From NCBI GenBank assembly GCA_903916735.1, contig CAIWXX010000062.1, positions 1-64,000 on the forward strand: 64,000 nt of DNA. Reading direction: 5' to 3'. Under the pieces are notes generated by a model, which did no database searches, was not told the DNA's origin, and saw nothing but the letters and a program-made list of their open reading frames with translations. The DNA is from an uncultured Acidobacteriota bacterium (GTDB lineage Bacteria; Acidobacteriota; CAIWXX01). Shown piece after piece: positions 8,634 to 18,840 of this stretch; position 1 is the first letter of the stretch, and every line of letters starts with the position of its first letter. Made by a program: the position numbers and the translations under genes.

Positions 8634-9386
8634 TTAGTCGGGCTCGTTTGACTCAGGAGATTCATCAGATATGGATAGCGGAGGCGGGCCGTCATAATAG
8701 AGAATTCTGTAGCAGGAATCGCATGTGATCAGCTGATTGTTATTCCTGATATCGTTGTAAACCTGCGGTCGCAAGCGGACATGACATTCCATGCAGAATT
8801 CATCACGAGCTTCGGCCAACGCCCCGCCCCTTAGTGCACGAACGCGACTGTACGTATGTCGCACGGTTTCGGGGAGTATCGCTTCCACTTCGACGCGTTT
8901 GCTCTCAAAACCGGATCTCGCCACGCGTGTCTGCGCCAACTCCGATTCCAATGTGGCCTTTTCGGCGAGGAGCTTTGATTTCTCCGACTGGAACCAGCTT
9001 TCGATCTTCTTGATATGGGCGTTGTGCTCATCCACCTCGATCAGAAAGCCGATGATTCTCTCCTCGATCCCATCTACCTTCTTCTGGGCAGCGTCGATTT
9101 CCTTGAGGAGTGCGGCATACTCTTTGTTGGTTTTTACCGAGAGGAGCTGATCTTTGTAATGCGCGATTTTGCCGCGCATCAATTCAACTTCCGCCTCGGC
9201 TTCTTTTTTCGATTTCAGCAGTTCCGTGAGCTTCCCCTTTTCGAGCTCCATCTCCTTCTGGCGAGACGCAATCTCATCTTCCAGTGTCAGGATCCTGCGA
9301 GGAAGCTCTTCCTCTTTTCGGAGGCAATCATTAATGGAAAGATCGATCTGTTGCAGCTTGAGGATGGTGGCTAGGTCAAACTCCAT
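8634..9386 (-). CDS. Coiled-coil protein with C-terminal C4 zinc ribbon (COG1579-type)
   Basis: A 250-residue protein with a long antiparallel coiled coil (about residues 10-165, rich in Glu/Lys/Leu heptads), then a zinc ribbon with C198-x2-C201 and C222-x2-C225. This is the layout and length of the COG1579/CdsZ-like family, proposed to bind nucleic acid or act near the ribosome. It lies 63 nt downstream of rpoD in the same direction and precedes a terminator-like hairpin, so it is probably the last gene of the dnaG-rpoD unit. The tail after the ribbon is short and acidic. Confidence 0.85.
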   Translation of the reverse strand: MEFDLATILKLQQIDLSINDCLRKEEELPRRILTLEDEIASRQKEMELEKGKLTELLKSKKEAEAEVELMRGKIAHYKDQLLSVKTNKEYAALLKEIDAAQKKVDGIEERIIGFLIEVDEHNAHIKKIESWFQSEKSKLLAEKATLESELAQTRVARSGFESKRVEVEAILPETVRHTYSRVRALRGGALAEARDEFCMECHVRLRPQVYNDIRNNNQLITCDSCYRILYYDGPPPLSISDESPESNEPD

Positions 9387-9449
9387 TATCGCCGCTCCCG
9401 CGGCTGATTGATCATCACGATTCTCATACTTCCGTTCACCCGAACCCGC

Positions 9450-11123
9450 TTAGTATACTCTGGTGCTTTCCAAAAAGGAACGCAATTTCTTGGCTCGGGA
9501 TGGATGGCGAAGCTTCCTCAAGGCTTTGGCTTCAATCTGCCTGATGCGTTCGCGAGTCACCTGGAAGCTCTGCCCAACCTCTTCAAGAGTATGCTCGTTG
9601 CCCTCTTCCAGACCAAATCGCATCTTCAAAACCTTTTCTTCGCGTGGTGTGAGTGTCCGCAGAACATCATCAGTCTGTTCTTTCAGGTTGAGCCGGATGA
9701 CGGTATCGGCCGGCGACGGAATCTGAGAGTCCTCGATAAAATCGCCGAGGTGGGAATCTTCTTCTTCGCCGATGGGAGTTTCCAGAGAAATCGGTTCCTG
9801 AGCGATCTTGAGAATCCGGCGCACCTTGAACACCGGGATCTCCATTTTCTCAGCAATTTCTTCGCAGGTCGGCTCGCGGCCCAGTTCCTGAACCAGGCTC
9901 CGCGATGTGCGAATCAGCTTATTAATAGTTTCAATCATGTGCACAGGAATTCGGATCGTGCGAGCCTGGTCGGCAATAGCGCGCGTGATGGCTTGCCGTA
10001 TCCACCAGGTGGCATACGTCGAGAATTTGTATCCGCGGCGGTATTCAAATTTGTCGACGGCTTTCATGAGACCAATATTGCCCTCCTGGATGAGATCCAG
10101 GAACTGAAGCCCGCGGTTGGTATATTTTTTTGCGATGGACACAACGAGACGCAGGTTAGCTTCCACGAGCTGCTGTTTGTATTTCTCCGTGTCCTCTTTG
10201 CCCCGCTGAATCGTTGCGAGCGATCTCTTGAGCTGATCAGGGTTCGTCTGAATTTTCTGAGCCAGCTCTGAGATCCGTCCTTCAACCTCCGCTGCCTTTT
10301 CCTTTAAGGTCTTGCGGTCTGCAGGTCGTCGGCTACGGTTATGCTGCTCAATGAAACGCTGCCGTTCGTGAGCGAGCTTGTCGAACATCTCCTGCTGCCC
10401 CTTCAGGTGATTGATGAAAGAGACGATATGCAGATCAGAGAAATCGATCCTCTGAACGATCCAGGATATTTTGATCCGAAGCTGGGCTATATTCCATGCC
10501 AGTTTCCGTCGGTTTCGATCAGATTGGCTCTTTTGAATCTTCGTCACCACCTGCTCGACATCTCGCAAGCGCCCTCGAATTCGAGTCGCCACCCGCGTCA
10601 TCTCGGCGCAGCGTTCTGCGATTTTTTCGTCTCCGATTTCATCGTCATTCAGATTGAGAATATCCTTGACCAGCTCAGGGCGTTCCTTCAGGCGGTCGAT
10701 AATTGCCAACAGATAATTGATGATAATGGAGCTGCGCGACAGCGCCTTGAGAACGCAATTTTCAGAGCGTTCGATCTTCTGTGCGATTTCGACTTCGCCG
10801 TCTCTCGTCAATAGCGGCACAGTTCCCATCTCGCGAAGGTACATCCGCACCGGGTCGTTGGTCTTCTCGACAGTCGGCGCCAGAGGATCGGGTTCCGGCT
10901 CCTCTTCAAACTTCTGGCTCTTCTCGGCGATCTTCGCCTTCTCGGCCGAATCCACGAGCTCGATTCCAGCCGAATCGAAGAGGCCGAAGATGCTGTCATA
11001 TTCGTCGGCACTCGCGACCTCAGGCGGCAGAAGATCATTGACTTCCTCGTAGAGCAGGTAGCCCTTCTCCTTGCCGATGTTGATCAGGTTTCTGACTTCT
11101 TCCAATTTGTCATCGATAGACAA
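9450..11123 (-). CDS. rpoD: RNA polymerase primary sigma factor RpoD
   Basis: Housekeeping sigma-70 factor (557 residues) directing RNA polymerase to -10/-35 promoters. It shows region 1.1 at the N-terminus, region 1.2 ([20 protein letters not shown]), a non-conserved insert rich in charged helices, the diagnostic region 2 ([20 protein letters not shown], then [20 protein letters not shown]), region 3, and region 4.2 with the HTH ending [20 protein letters not shown]. Its length is typical of non-enterobacterial RpoD. It sits 26 nt after dnaG, the order of the classic macromolecular synthesis operon (here without rpsU), and ahead of the zinc-ribbon gene. Confidence 0.97.
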   Translation of the reverse strand: MSIDDKLEEVRNLINIGKEKGYLLYEEVNDLLPPEVASADEYDSIFGLFDSAGIELVDSAEKAKIAEKSQKFEEEPEPDPLAPTVEKTNDPVRMYLREMGTVPLLTRDGEVEIAQKIERSENCVLKALSRSSIIINYLLAIIDRLKERPELVKDILNLNDDEIGDEKIAERCAEMTRVATRIRGRLRDVEQVVTKIQKSQSDRNRRKLAWNIAQLRIKISWIVQRIDFSDLHIVSFINHLKGQQEMFDKLAHERQRFIEQHNRSRRPADRKTLKEKAAEVEGRISELAQKIQTNPDQLKRSLATIQRGKEDTEKYKQQLVEANLRLVVSIAKKYTNRGLQFLDLIQEGNIGLMKAVDKFEYRRGYKFSTYATWWIRQAITRAIADQARTIRIPVHMIETINKLIRTSRSLVQELGREPTCEEIAEKMEIPVFKVRRILKIAQEPISLETPIGEEEDSHLGDFIEDSQIPSPADTVIRLNLKEQTDDVLRTLTPREEKVLKMRFGLEEGNEHTLEEVGQSFQVTRERIRQIEAKALRKLRHPSRAKKLRSFLESTRVY

Positions 11124-11149
11124 TGCACAATCTCCTTATAACGAGAGAA

Positions 11150-12922
11150 TCAATTATCGACCTCGTACAGTCTCCGGGCTGATTCCTGTTTGCGCCGGAG
11201 AGCCTCGTCGAGAAGTTCCGGGTCGGCGGCTGCATGTTCGATCTCATTCTGCATCTGCATCATGTCGCCGGCATCATTGCGCAGCGCCTGCAGGCAGCTT
11301 GTGATCTCCCTGCTGTCCGGCCACCCGGCTTCTTCGGCTTCCATGAGCACGCCGGAAAGTCCGGCTGCTTCTTCTTCGTCGAGTATCTGGAAAACCCGCT
11401 TCTGATCGTAGTTTTCACCGCGTGTGGCCAATACGGCAAGCTTCTTGAAAAGTGGTTGACAAACCAACCCTTTGAGTGAAGCCAATTCAGCGGCAACCTC
11501 ACTACACTGACGGGCATTCGCGACACTATACAGCAACAGCCGCTTCTCAGCGTGTCCCGGAGCGCGCCGAAAAGCAGAGGCCGGCGCAACATAGGATGAA
11601 ACAGCTGCAATCTGCGGATCGGGAAGACGAGCCAATTCAGCGCGAAGCTGATCGATCCCGATGCGGAATCGAGCCGAAGCTTCGCGGAGAGCCAGGTCCT
11701 GTCGAACCGCATTGCTCATGTGACGGATAAGCCGGAGATACTCGGTGACATCAGCCACCCGGCCGTCGGTTGCATGATCTGTGTATGAGAGGAACAGTGT
11801 GTCCAACGCGAAGATCTCACCGGCGGGCGCATTCGCCAGCAACTCTTCATAGGCTTTCAATCCTTCCTTCAGAATGAAGTCATCGGGATCGAAACCCGTC
11901 GGGAGCGCCAGCACGCGAACGCCGGCATCTTCTTCAAAGAAGATTTCGAGCGATCGAATGATCGCAGCACGGCCAGCCGGGTCCGGGTCGAAGTTGAGAA
12001 CCCCGCGTGCTCCATGCCGGTTGAGAATCTTCACTTGAGGTCGCGTCAGACTGGTACCCAGGCAGGCGACGCACGTTCTGATGCCTTCCTGGAAAAGGAC
12101 GAGGAAATCCATGTAGCCTTCAACGATGACGGCTTCAGCAGCCTTGCGCACGTGTTCCCGTGTCAAGTTCAGCCCGTAGAGTTCCCGCCCTTTCGTGTAA
12201 ATGGCTGTTTCAGGCGAATTGACGAACTTGGGGACGCCGGCGGACGCATCGACCTTCAGGAGAGTCCGCCCGCCGAAAGCGATGACGTCGCCGTTCTCGG
12301 AAAAAATAGGAAACATCATGCGATCACGAAAGCGGTCGTAGTAGCCGGCACTGCTCTGCTTTTCAACAATCAGCCCTGCCTTAGCGATGTGTTCCGGCTC
12401 AAGGCCCTGCCGACGGAGATGGTTAAAAAGGCGATCCCACTGTGGGGGCGCGAAACCCAATTGCAATGCAGACACAGACTCCGATTTCACACCGCGCTTT
12501 TTCAAAAATTCCCGCGCCATCCACCCATCCGGCGATTGAAGAGCTTTTTGAAAAAAACCGAGTGCCGCCTGGTTGATGTCAATCAAACGCTTTCGCTCGC
12601 TTTGAGCGATCCCATCGCCGCGAGATGGCGACAACTGAATGTGATATCGCTCGGCCAGATTTCGAAGTGCTTCCGGGAAAGTACATCGTTCCATCTCCAT
12701 CACGAGGCGAAAAACATCCCCCCCTCGATGACATCCAAAGCAATGATACAATTTCTTGGCTCTATCGACGGTGAAAGATGGCGTTTTTTCGGCGTGAAAA
12801 GGACAGAGACCGATATGTTTTCCAGCTCTTTGTTTGAGTGGCGTATAGGCGGAAGCAATCTCGACAATGTCAGCTGCTTCGTATACCTTATCGCGGTCGT
12901 TGGTAAATCCTTGATTTTTCAA
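11150..12922 (-). CDS. dnaG: DNA primase DnaG
   Basis: Synthesises RNA primers for replication. The 590 residues contain the N-terminal CHC2 zinc domain (C40, H43, C61, C64), a Toprim core (VIVEGYMDFLVLFQEGI and FDPDPAGRAA) and a diverged C-terminal helicase-interaction region. The frame opens with TTG at 12922 (LKNQGF), with an AGGAGG about 14 nt upstream, which is slightly far, so the exact start is open by a few codons. It is first in the dnaG-rpoD-zinc-ribbon unit and has a good promoter about 75 nt upstream. Confidence 0.96.
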   Translation of the reverse strand: MKNQGFTNDRDKVYEAADIVEIASAYTPLKQRAGKHIGLCPFHAEKTPSFTVDRAKKLYHCFGCHRGGDVFRLVMEMERCTFPEALRNLAERYHIQLSPSRGDGIAQSERKRLIDINQAALGFFQKALQSPDGWMAREFLKKRGVKSESVSALQLGFAPPQWDRLFNHLRRQGLEPEHIAKAGLIVEKQSSAGYYDRFRDRMMFPIFSENGDVIAFGGRTLLKVDASAGVPKFVNSPETAIYTKGRELYGLNLTREHVRKAAEAVIVEGYMDFLVLFQEGIRTCVACLGTSLTRPQVKILNRHGARGVLNFDPDPAGRAAIIRSLEIFFEEDAGVRVLALPTGFDPDDFILKEGLKAYEELLANAPAGEIFALDTLFLSYTDHATDGRVADVTEYLRLIRHMSNAVRQDLALREASARFRIGIDQLRAELARLPDPQIAAVSSYVAPASAFRRAPGHAEKRLLLYSVANARQCSEVAAELASLKGLVCQPLFKKLAVLATRGENYDQKRVFQILDEEEAAGLSGVLMEAEEAGWPDSREITSCLQALRNDAGDMMQMQNEIEHAAADPELLDEALRRKQESARRLYEVDN

Positions 12923-13279
12923 ATCTTAGACCTGAACCTCCTCCCTACAGAGTATACACCGCCCAACATCGCCTATGGGACGACGCACAACCTTTCATCC
13001 TAACAGGGAAAGGCTCCACTTTTCAAGGGGATGAATGACGGAAAAATGAGATTTTTCAATTTTTACAAAATATGGAGTGATATTTGCCATACGAAACACC
13101 CAAAGAAGCCGCGATAAACTAGGAAAAGTAAACCAAGAAAGTAGCCAAGCCGATTTCATTCGCTTGGAACGACCGAGAGGAGTTTGAGAGATGTCAATCT
13201 CGCACTCGCTCCTTCTCTGCGATCAACCCCTTTCCTCTCCGCTTACGCTCTGTGCGATGTCGAGGCCGGGACATCGGCT
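12923..13279. other. Intergenic region upstream of dnaG
   Basis: A 357-bp gap between the start of dnaG and the stop of the next minus-strand gene. It holds the dnaG promoter (12997-13026), an AT-rich stretch at 13030-13085 and a weak CCAAGC/GCTTGG hairpin around 13157-13179. I see no gene or structured RNA. Confidence 0.5.
12997..13026 (-). promoter_or_regulatory. Sigma-70 promoter for dnaG-rpoD
   Basis: On the minus strand TTGAAA (plus 13021-13026) and TAGGAT (plus 12997-13002) are separated by 18 nt, close to consensus. The expected start site near 12990 gives a leader of about 70 nt before the dnaG start codon. Confidence 0.55.
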
Positions 13280-16200
13280 TCAGGATTTTGCTTCTCGGGC
13301 CTTTTCGAAGATCTCTCCTATCCACTTGGCGAATCTGGATTCGAGATGATCCAGGAACATGGTCGGCACAGTGGTCACCGGCACTGGAAATTTGTCAATA
13401 GCCAATGCCTGCCGTTTGAGCGGGAAGTGGCCGATATCCCAAATAGCGTCTGATTCGTGGCTATCGATCACGATGCCACGATACAGAGGCGCGACGCGCT
13501 GAATTTCTTCCATGACATCGCCGGGATGGTTGTACTTCATCTTGAAACGATACCCCATCCTGGCTGCAATTTGAGTCATCACTTGCCACGTTTCGAGGCC
13601 AAGGAGAGGCGGGATCGCCTGCTTCAGCCTCTGGATACGACGCTCGGAATTCGTGAATGTTCCGCTTGTTTCAGCGGTGCTGCTTAATGGAAGCACGACG
13701 TTGGCAAGTTTGGCTGTTTCAGTGAAGAACTGATCGGCAACAACAAGGAAATCAGCTGCTGCCAGCCCGTTCTTGATTTCATCAGGAACACCCGGATCGC
13801 CGAAAGGATCTTCGCCGATCAAGACGGCCACTTTGATCTTCCGATCACGGAGCAGCGCGGCCATGTCGACAGCATCGGCATCAAGGTCACGCAAGGCAAC
13901 ACACCATTCCTTTTCGAGATTTTCAACCACAGCATCATCATGAATAGACTGATATCCGGGGTACCAGGCAGGGTTTGCGCCCATATCAAGCAGCCCCTGC
14001 ATATTGGATTTTTCGTGGAGAGCCAGTGTCGCACAGCCGAGAAGGTCGGCAGCCAGTGAGAAGAGCCGACTATCTTGTGGGGTTCTCTGCCCGCGATAAT
14101 CCTTGTTGAAGATAAGCACCTTGACGATGCTCTTGGCCAGGATCCGTGCGGCCTCAGAGATGAGTGCTGTATTGACGCCGGTGATTTCGCGAAGGCGATC
14201 GGGCGTCAGACCGTCAATCGTTTTCCGCAACTCGGCATCTCCAACATCGCTCGCTGGAACCGCTTCCTTGAGGATGCCTAAGACGACAAACGGCTCGGTG
14301 CCGGGCTGACACTTAAGGAAAACTTCGGCCAATCGCGAAACCTGATTTTCCTCCGGATGGATGTAAATCAGCTTGCCGCCATTTCGAAGTGATCGTTTGC
14401 AGAGCAGATCGGCGACGAAGTGTTCTTCGTCGAGGCGAGAGTTGACAAGCAGGATCGTCTGAGCATCCGCGACGTCCCGGTAGGTTGCGGTCGAAACCAC
14501 ATCGGGACAGTTGAATTCCGAGTTAACGACATGTGCAAGTGACGTGACGTTGTGAGTTTTGAAGGCGATTCGCGCGAATTTCTGCGCGAGATAAATTTCT
14601 TCATTGGTCAGGCGAGGTGAAACGAAAACGGCCATCTCCTTGCCCGAATAGCGTCGCGCCAGCTCTTTCAAACGCATGGCTGTATAGTCGATGGCACTCT
14701 CAAGGGTTGCATCCTGCAAGACCCGTCCAGCGCGTATCTTCGCCCGCTGCAGGCGTTCGAGTGAATGGATATGATCAAATCCGAAGCGGCCTTTCTTGCA
14801 GTGCAGACCTGACGTAATAGAACCGTTTTCACTACGAGCGACCTTGACGACGGTGTCCCCCGATGTTTCGTATTCGATACGGCAGCCGACACCACAGTAC
14901 GAACAAACGGAAGAAACAGGCGTTGTCTTCCACGGGCCGGGCTTGGCGAGGGGGATTTTTTGCGAGATGGCACCGGTCGGGCATGTGCCGACGCAGAGCC
15001 CACATGTCACACAGCCGGTATCGAGCAGAGATCCGCCGAGTTCCGGTTTCACAACTGTGTTGAAGCCGCGCTGGAGGAAACCGTACGCAGCCACGCCGAC
15101 GACTTCGGAGCACATCCTGACACAACGACCGCAGAGGATGCACTTATTCTGATCCAACTCGATCAAAGGGTGGGATGCATCCACTGCATGTTGTTTGGCT
15201 TCGCCGAGGAACTGGCTGATGTCGATGCCATATTCTGTCGCATACTGACGAAGATCGCAGTCGAAGAGAGCGATGCAGCCGCACTCGATGCACCTGTGCG
15301 TTTCTAGAAGAAGATCCTCCGCTGTGTACCCTTGCTCGACTTCCACAAACCCCCTGATACGATCTTCGACGGGAAGGACGGGCATGGATCTCCGACCACT
15401 TTTCTCCTGGCTTCTCAAATCCGCGACTGTGACCTTGGCGAAGGTATCCTTCCGGCTGAAAAATTCCTTCGGTTCGGGCATTGCTTTTCCGCCCATGAGA
15501 TACTGATCAATGGCATGGGCCGCTTTCCGGCCGGCAGCAATGGCTTCGATGGCGGTCGCGGCGCCTGTGACGACATCGCCGCCTGAGAAAACGCCTTCCA
15601 CGCTCGTTTCGCCGGTTCCCTCGGCGGTCTGAATCGTCTGCCAGCGAGTGAGGTTCAGCACTTCGCCAAGTGGCAGGAAGTTCGGGATGTGGCCATCCAG
15701 CAGTTCTGGAACTCGAGTGCTCTGCCCGATTGCTGAAAGGATGTAATCGCAATCCATGACGAACTCGGAACCGCGAACCGGCTTGGGACTGCGCCGGCCG
15801 CTGGCGTCAGGTTCTCCCAGCTCCATGCGAAGACACTCGAGCCCGGAGACACGACCATTCGAAGTGATGACACGAACCGGAGCGACGAGGAAATCCATGT
15901 TGACGCCTTCCTGTTCAGCGTCATGGATCTCCACTTCATTGGCCGGCATTTCTTTCCGTGTTCTCCGGTAGACGATGCGGACGTCTTTGACGCCCAGGCG
16001 GAGCGCCGTTCGAGCGCAATCAATCGCCGTATTGCCACCGCCCACAACCAGCACTCGGCCATGGATCTCGATCTTTTTTCGAAGGCCGAAATTTTTGAGA
16101 AAATCGATGCCCGACAGCACCCCTTGCGACTCCTCGCCTTTGACACGCATTTGCGAGCTGCTCCAGGCACCCATCCCCATGAAGATGGCACCGAACCCCT

Positions 16201-17038
16201 GTTCCTTGAGGCTCGTGACGGTGAAATCTCGACCCAGCACGGTGTTTGTTTTGAGCCTGACGCCGAGGCTCAGGATCTGGTTGATCTCGATGTCGAGCAC
16301 ATCTTTGGGCAGGCGATACTCAGGGATGCCGTAACGCAGCATCCCACCGGCTTCCGGCAGCGCTTCATACATCTGAACATCATAGCCCTTGAGGGCCAGG
16401 TAATAGCTGCAGGAGAGGCCCGCAGGTCCAGCCCCGACAATGGCAACCTTTTTGCCGTTGGGTGCCTTCACCTCAGGACGCCATGCATCGCCGCTTCCCA
16501 TATCGAGGTCGGTGATGTATCTCTTGATGTAATCGATGCCGACGGCTTCATCCAGGAGATTGCGCCGGCAACCCTTCACTTCGCAGGGGCGCGTGCAGAC
16601 TCTACCGCAAACCGACGGAAGCGGATTCTTGTCCTTGATGAGTCTGACGGCATCGCGATATTTTCCGAGGGCCGCCAACGCGATATAGCCCTGGATATCG
16701 ATGCCGGCGGGGCATGACAGCTGGCACGGGCCGATGCAATCGGCGTAGTGATTCGAGAGAAGCAGCTCGAGCGCCGCTTTTCTCGATTTTCTAACATCAG
16801 GGCTATCGGTTTCGACCACCATTCCGTTCGCAACTTTGGTGGAACAGGCGGGAATCAGCGTCCGAGCGCCTTTCACCTTGACGACACAGAGGAAGCATGA
16901 GGCAAAGGGTTCGAGCTGATCGTCGTGGCAAAGGGTCGGTATGTTGGTGATGCCATTCTCGCGGGCAACCTGCAGAATCGTCCGGTTGCCGTCGGCAATG
17001 ATTCGCTTTCCGTTTATTTCAAGTTTGACTAGGGCCAT
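13280..17038 (-). CDS. Ferredoxin / GltD-type flavoprotein / molybdopterin-oxidoreductase-like fusion (SfrAB/NuoG-like)
   Basis: A 1,252-residue cytoplasmic electron-transfer protein. In order: NuoG-type [2Fe-2S] domain (C37, C48, C51, C65); His-Cys cluster region around C101-C109; GltD/NfnB-like flavoprotein with two dinucleotide motifs (GAGPAG at 202, GGGNTA at 333); cysteines around 583-594; two [4Fe-4S] motifs (C633/636/639/643 and C676/679/682/686); and a molybdopterin-oxidoreductase-type domain with its own cluster (C712, C715, C719, C747). At the position of the formate dehydrogenase Cys/Sec Mo ligand the sequence is A-H-V-V838-N-S, so formate oxidation is unlikely. It resembles a single-chain version of Geobacter-type SfrB plus SfrA. 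With NuoE/NuoF homologues immediately upstream it probably links NAD(H), NADP(H) and ferredoxin pools. GGAG stands 6 nt before ATG. Confidence 0.85.
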   Translation of the reverse strand: MALVKLEINGKRIIADGNRTILQVARENGITNIPTLCHDDQLEPFASCFLCVVKVKGARTLIPACSTKVANGMVVETDSPDVRKSRKAALELLLSNHYADCIGPCQLSCPAGIDIQGYIALAALGKYRDAVRLIKDKNPLPSVCGRVCTRPCEVKGCRRNLLDEAVGIDYIKRYITDLDMGSGDAWRPEVKAPNGKKVAIVGAGPAGLSCSYYLALKGYDVQMYEALPEAGGMLRYGIPEYRLPKDVLDIEINQILSLGVRLKTNTVLGRDFTVTSLKEQGFGAIFMGMGAWSSSQMRVKGEESQGVLSGIDFLKNFGLRKKIEIHGRVLVVGGGNTAIDCARTALRLGVKDVRIVYRRTRKEMPANEVEIHDAEQEGVNMDFLVAPVRVITSNGRVSGLECLRMELGEPDASGRRSPKPVRGSEFVMDCDYILSAIGQSTRVPELLDGHIPNFLPLGEVLNLTRWQTIQTAEGTGETSVEGVFSGGDVVTGAATAIEAIAAGRKAAHAIDQYLMGGKAMPEPKEFFSRKDTFAKVTVADLRSQEKSGRRSMPVLPVEDRIRGFVEVEQGYTAEDLLLETHRCIECGCIALFDCDLRQYATEYGIDISQFLGEAKQHAVDASHPLIELDQNKCILCGRCVRMCSEVVGVAAYGFLQRGFNTVVKPELGGSLLDTGCVTCGLCVGTCPTGAISQKIPLAKPGPWKTTPVSSVCSYCGVGCRIEYETSGDTVVKVARSENGSITSGLHCKKGRFGFDHIHSLERLQRAKIRAGRVLQDATLESAIDYTAMRLKELARRYSGKEMAVFVSPRLTNEEIYLAQKFARIAFKTHNVTSLAHVVNSEFNCPDVVSTATYRDVADAQTILLVNSRLDEEHFVADLLCKRSLRNGGKLIYIHPEENQVSRLAEVFLKCQPGTEPFVVLGILKEAVPASDVGDAELRKTIDGLTPDRLREITGVNTALISEAARILAKSIVKVLIFNKDYRGQRTPQDSRLFSLAADLLGCATLALHEKSNMQGLLDMGANPAWYPGYQSIHDDAVVENLEKEWCVALRDLDADAVDMAALLRDRKIKVAVLIGEDPFGDPGVPDEIKNGLAAADFLVVADQFFTETAKLANVVLPLSSTAETSGTFTNSERRIQRLKQAIPPLLGLETWQVMTQIAARMGYRFKMKYNHPGDVMEEIQRVAPLYRGIVIDSHESDAIWDIGHFPLKRQALAIDKFPVPVTTVPTMFLDHLESRFAKWIGEIFEKAREAKS

Positions 17039-17073
17039 GTATTACTCCATCGATCATCGTGTCGCTTCCAACG

Positions 17074-18840
17074 CTAATCTCGATAGATCGCGTCGAAGCG
17101 GCACACTTTATAACACGCACCACAGGTGATGCACTTTGCCATGTCGATCACATGCTTTTTCTGCTTCTGGCCGCTGATTGCGTTTGTGGGGCAGCTTCGA
17201 GTGCAGACCATGCAGCCGGTGCAGGCATCGGTGATGCTGTAGGTCAGCAGTTTCTGGCAGTAATGCGCCGGGCATTTCTTGTTGCTGATGTGGGCTTCGT
17301 ATTCGGATCGAAAATACTTGAGCGTCGTGAGAACCGGATTCGGCGCCGTCTGGCCCAACCCGCACAGCGACGTGTTTTTCACCCGAACCGCCAGCTCCTC
17401 CAACAACTCGATGTCGCTTTCCTTGCCCTGGCCTTCGGTGATCCGCGTGAGAACTTCCAACATACGCTTGCTGCCGACACGGCAGAAGGTGCATTTGCCG
17501 CAGGATTCGCGCTGTGTGAAGTTCAGAAAGAACCGGGCCACTTCTACCATGCATGTCGCATCGTCCATGACGACAAGGCCGCCGGATCCCATGATGGCCC
17601 CGGTTTTATTGATCGACTCATAGTCGATCACCGTGTTCATCAACTCGGCCGGTATGCAACCGCCAGATGGGCCGCCCATCTGCACGGCTTTGAATTTTCG
17701 GTTGTTCTTGATGCCGCCGCACACATCAAAGACGATATCTTTGATGGAAATGCCCATGGGTACTTCGACGAGGCCTCCGCGCTTGATCTTGCCGGCCATG
17801 GCAAAGACCTTGGTGCCTTTGCTGTTGGCTGTGCCGAGGCTGTTGAACGCCGAAGCGCCGTTGAGAATGATCCAGGGCACGTTCGCGAAGGTTTCGACAT
17901 TATTGATATTGGTCGGATAATCCCACAACCCCTTGACGGCTGGAAATGGAGGCCGGACGCGCGGCATACCGCGCCGCCCTTCGATGGATCCGATCAGCGC
18001 TGTTTCTTCGCCGCAGACAAACGCGCCGGCTCCTTCCTTGAGCTTGATGTGGAAGGAAAAGTCCTTGCCAAAGATCCGATCGCCGAGCACACCGTGCTTT
18101 TCAGCTTGCTCAATAGCAATCGTGAGACGCTTGATGGCGAGCGGATACTCGGCTCGCACATAAATATATCCGTCCTTTGAACCGATGGCGTGAGCGGCTA
18201 TCGCCATGCCTTCGAGAACGGAGTGTGGATCGCTTTCGAGGACGGAACGATCCATGAAGGCTCCCGGATCACCTTCGTCGGCGTTACAGATGATGAACTT
18301 TCGCTCCCCCTTCGAGAGTCTCGTAAAACGCCATTTCAGACCGGTCAGGAAGCCGGCGCCACCGCGGCCGCGCAGCCCCGATTCGATCATCTTCGTGATG
18401 ATGGCTTCGGGGTTGTTTTCTTCGATAACTTTGTTAAGGGCCTGATACCCGTTGATCTTCAGATATTCGTCGATATCCTCCGGATTGAGGTTCCCGCAGT
18501 TGCGCAGAACAATGCGCCTCTGTCTCGCCAGAAAATTCACATCGGTGCCTTGGTTTTCGTCGGACCAGACGAGCCAGTCGTCAATGATCTTCCCCTGGCT
18601 GACACATTCATCGACCAGTCGGTCGACTTTGTCAGCGGACATTTTTCCATAAAGATGACGATGGCCCTGCCCGTTGCGGACTTCCACGAGCGGTTCCTGG
18701 TAGCACATGCCGATACAACCGGTTTTTGCGAGTTCAAGGCCGGCGCCTGTGGAAGGCAGTTTTTGAGTCAGAGCCTTGTAAGTTTCTTCAGCTCCGGCAG
18801 CGATGCCGCAGGTGCCGAGGCCGACGATCAGCTTGGTCAT
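17074..18840 (-). CDS. NuoF/HydB/HndC-like NADH-oxidising flavoprotein subunit
   Basis: FMN- and NAD(H)-binding Fe-S subunit of the type found in complex I and bifurcating hydrogenases (588 residues). Domains are an N-terminal thioredoxin-like [2Fe-2S] domain (TGCIGMCYQEP), the NuoF core (GLRGRGGAGFLTGLKW, NADEGDPGAFMDR, CGEETALIGSIEG), an SLBB segment, an N3-type cluster (ESCGKCTFCRVG) and a C-terminal 2x[4Fe-4S] ferredoxin (CTGCMVCTRSCP, CITCGACYKVCR). That C-terminal ferredoxin is typical of HydB/HndC rather than respiratory NuoF. The start overlaps the NuoE-like stop by 4 bp (ATGA), and the fusion subunit follows after 35 nt, so the three are translated together. Confidence 0.92.
   Translation of the reverse strand: MTKLIVGLGTCGIAAGAEETYKALTQKLPSTGAGLELAKTGCIGMCYQEPLVEVRNGQGHRHLYGKMSADKVDRLVDECVSQGKIIDDWLVWSDENQGTDVNFLARQRRIVLRNCGNLNPEDIDEYLKINGYQALNKVIEENNPEAIITKMIESGLRGRGGAGFLTGLKWRFTRLSKGERKFIICNADEGDPGAFMDRSVLESDPHSVLEGMAIAAHAIGSKDGYIYVRAEYPLAIKRLTIAIEQAEKHGVLGDRIFGKDFSFHIKLKEGAGAFVCGEETALIGSIEGRRGMPRVRPPFPAVKGLWDYPTNINNVETFANVPWIILNGASAFNSLGTANSKGTKVFAMAGKIKRGGLVEVPMGISIKDIVFDVCGGIKNNRKFKAVQMGGPSGGCIPAELMNTVIDYESINKTGAIMGSGGLVVMDDATCMVEVARFFLNFTQRESCGKCTFCRVGSKRMLEVLTRITEGQGKESDIELLEELAVRVKNTSLCGLGQTAPNPVLTTLKYFRSEYEAHISNKKCPAHYCQKLLTYSITDACTGCMVCTRSCPTNAISGQKQKKHVIDMAKCITCGACYKVCRFDAIYRD

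Noticed and set aside
13280-17038. NAD-dependent formate dehydrogenase alpha subunit
   Set aside because: The domain layout is similar, but the Mo-ligand Cys/Sec and following His are replaced by Val-Asn and a GltD-type flavoprotein is inserted.
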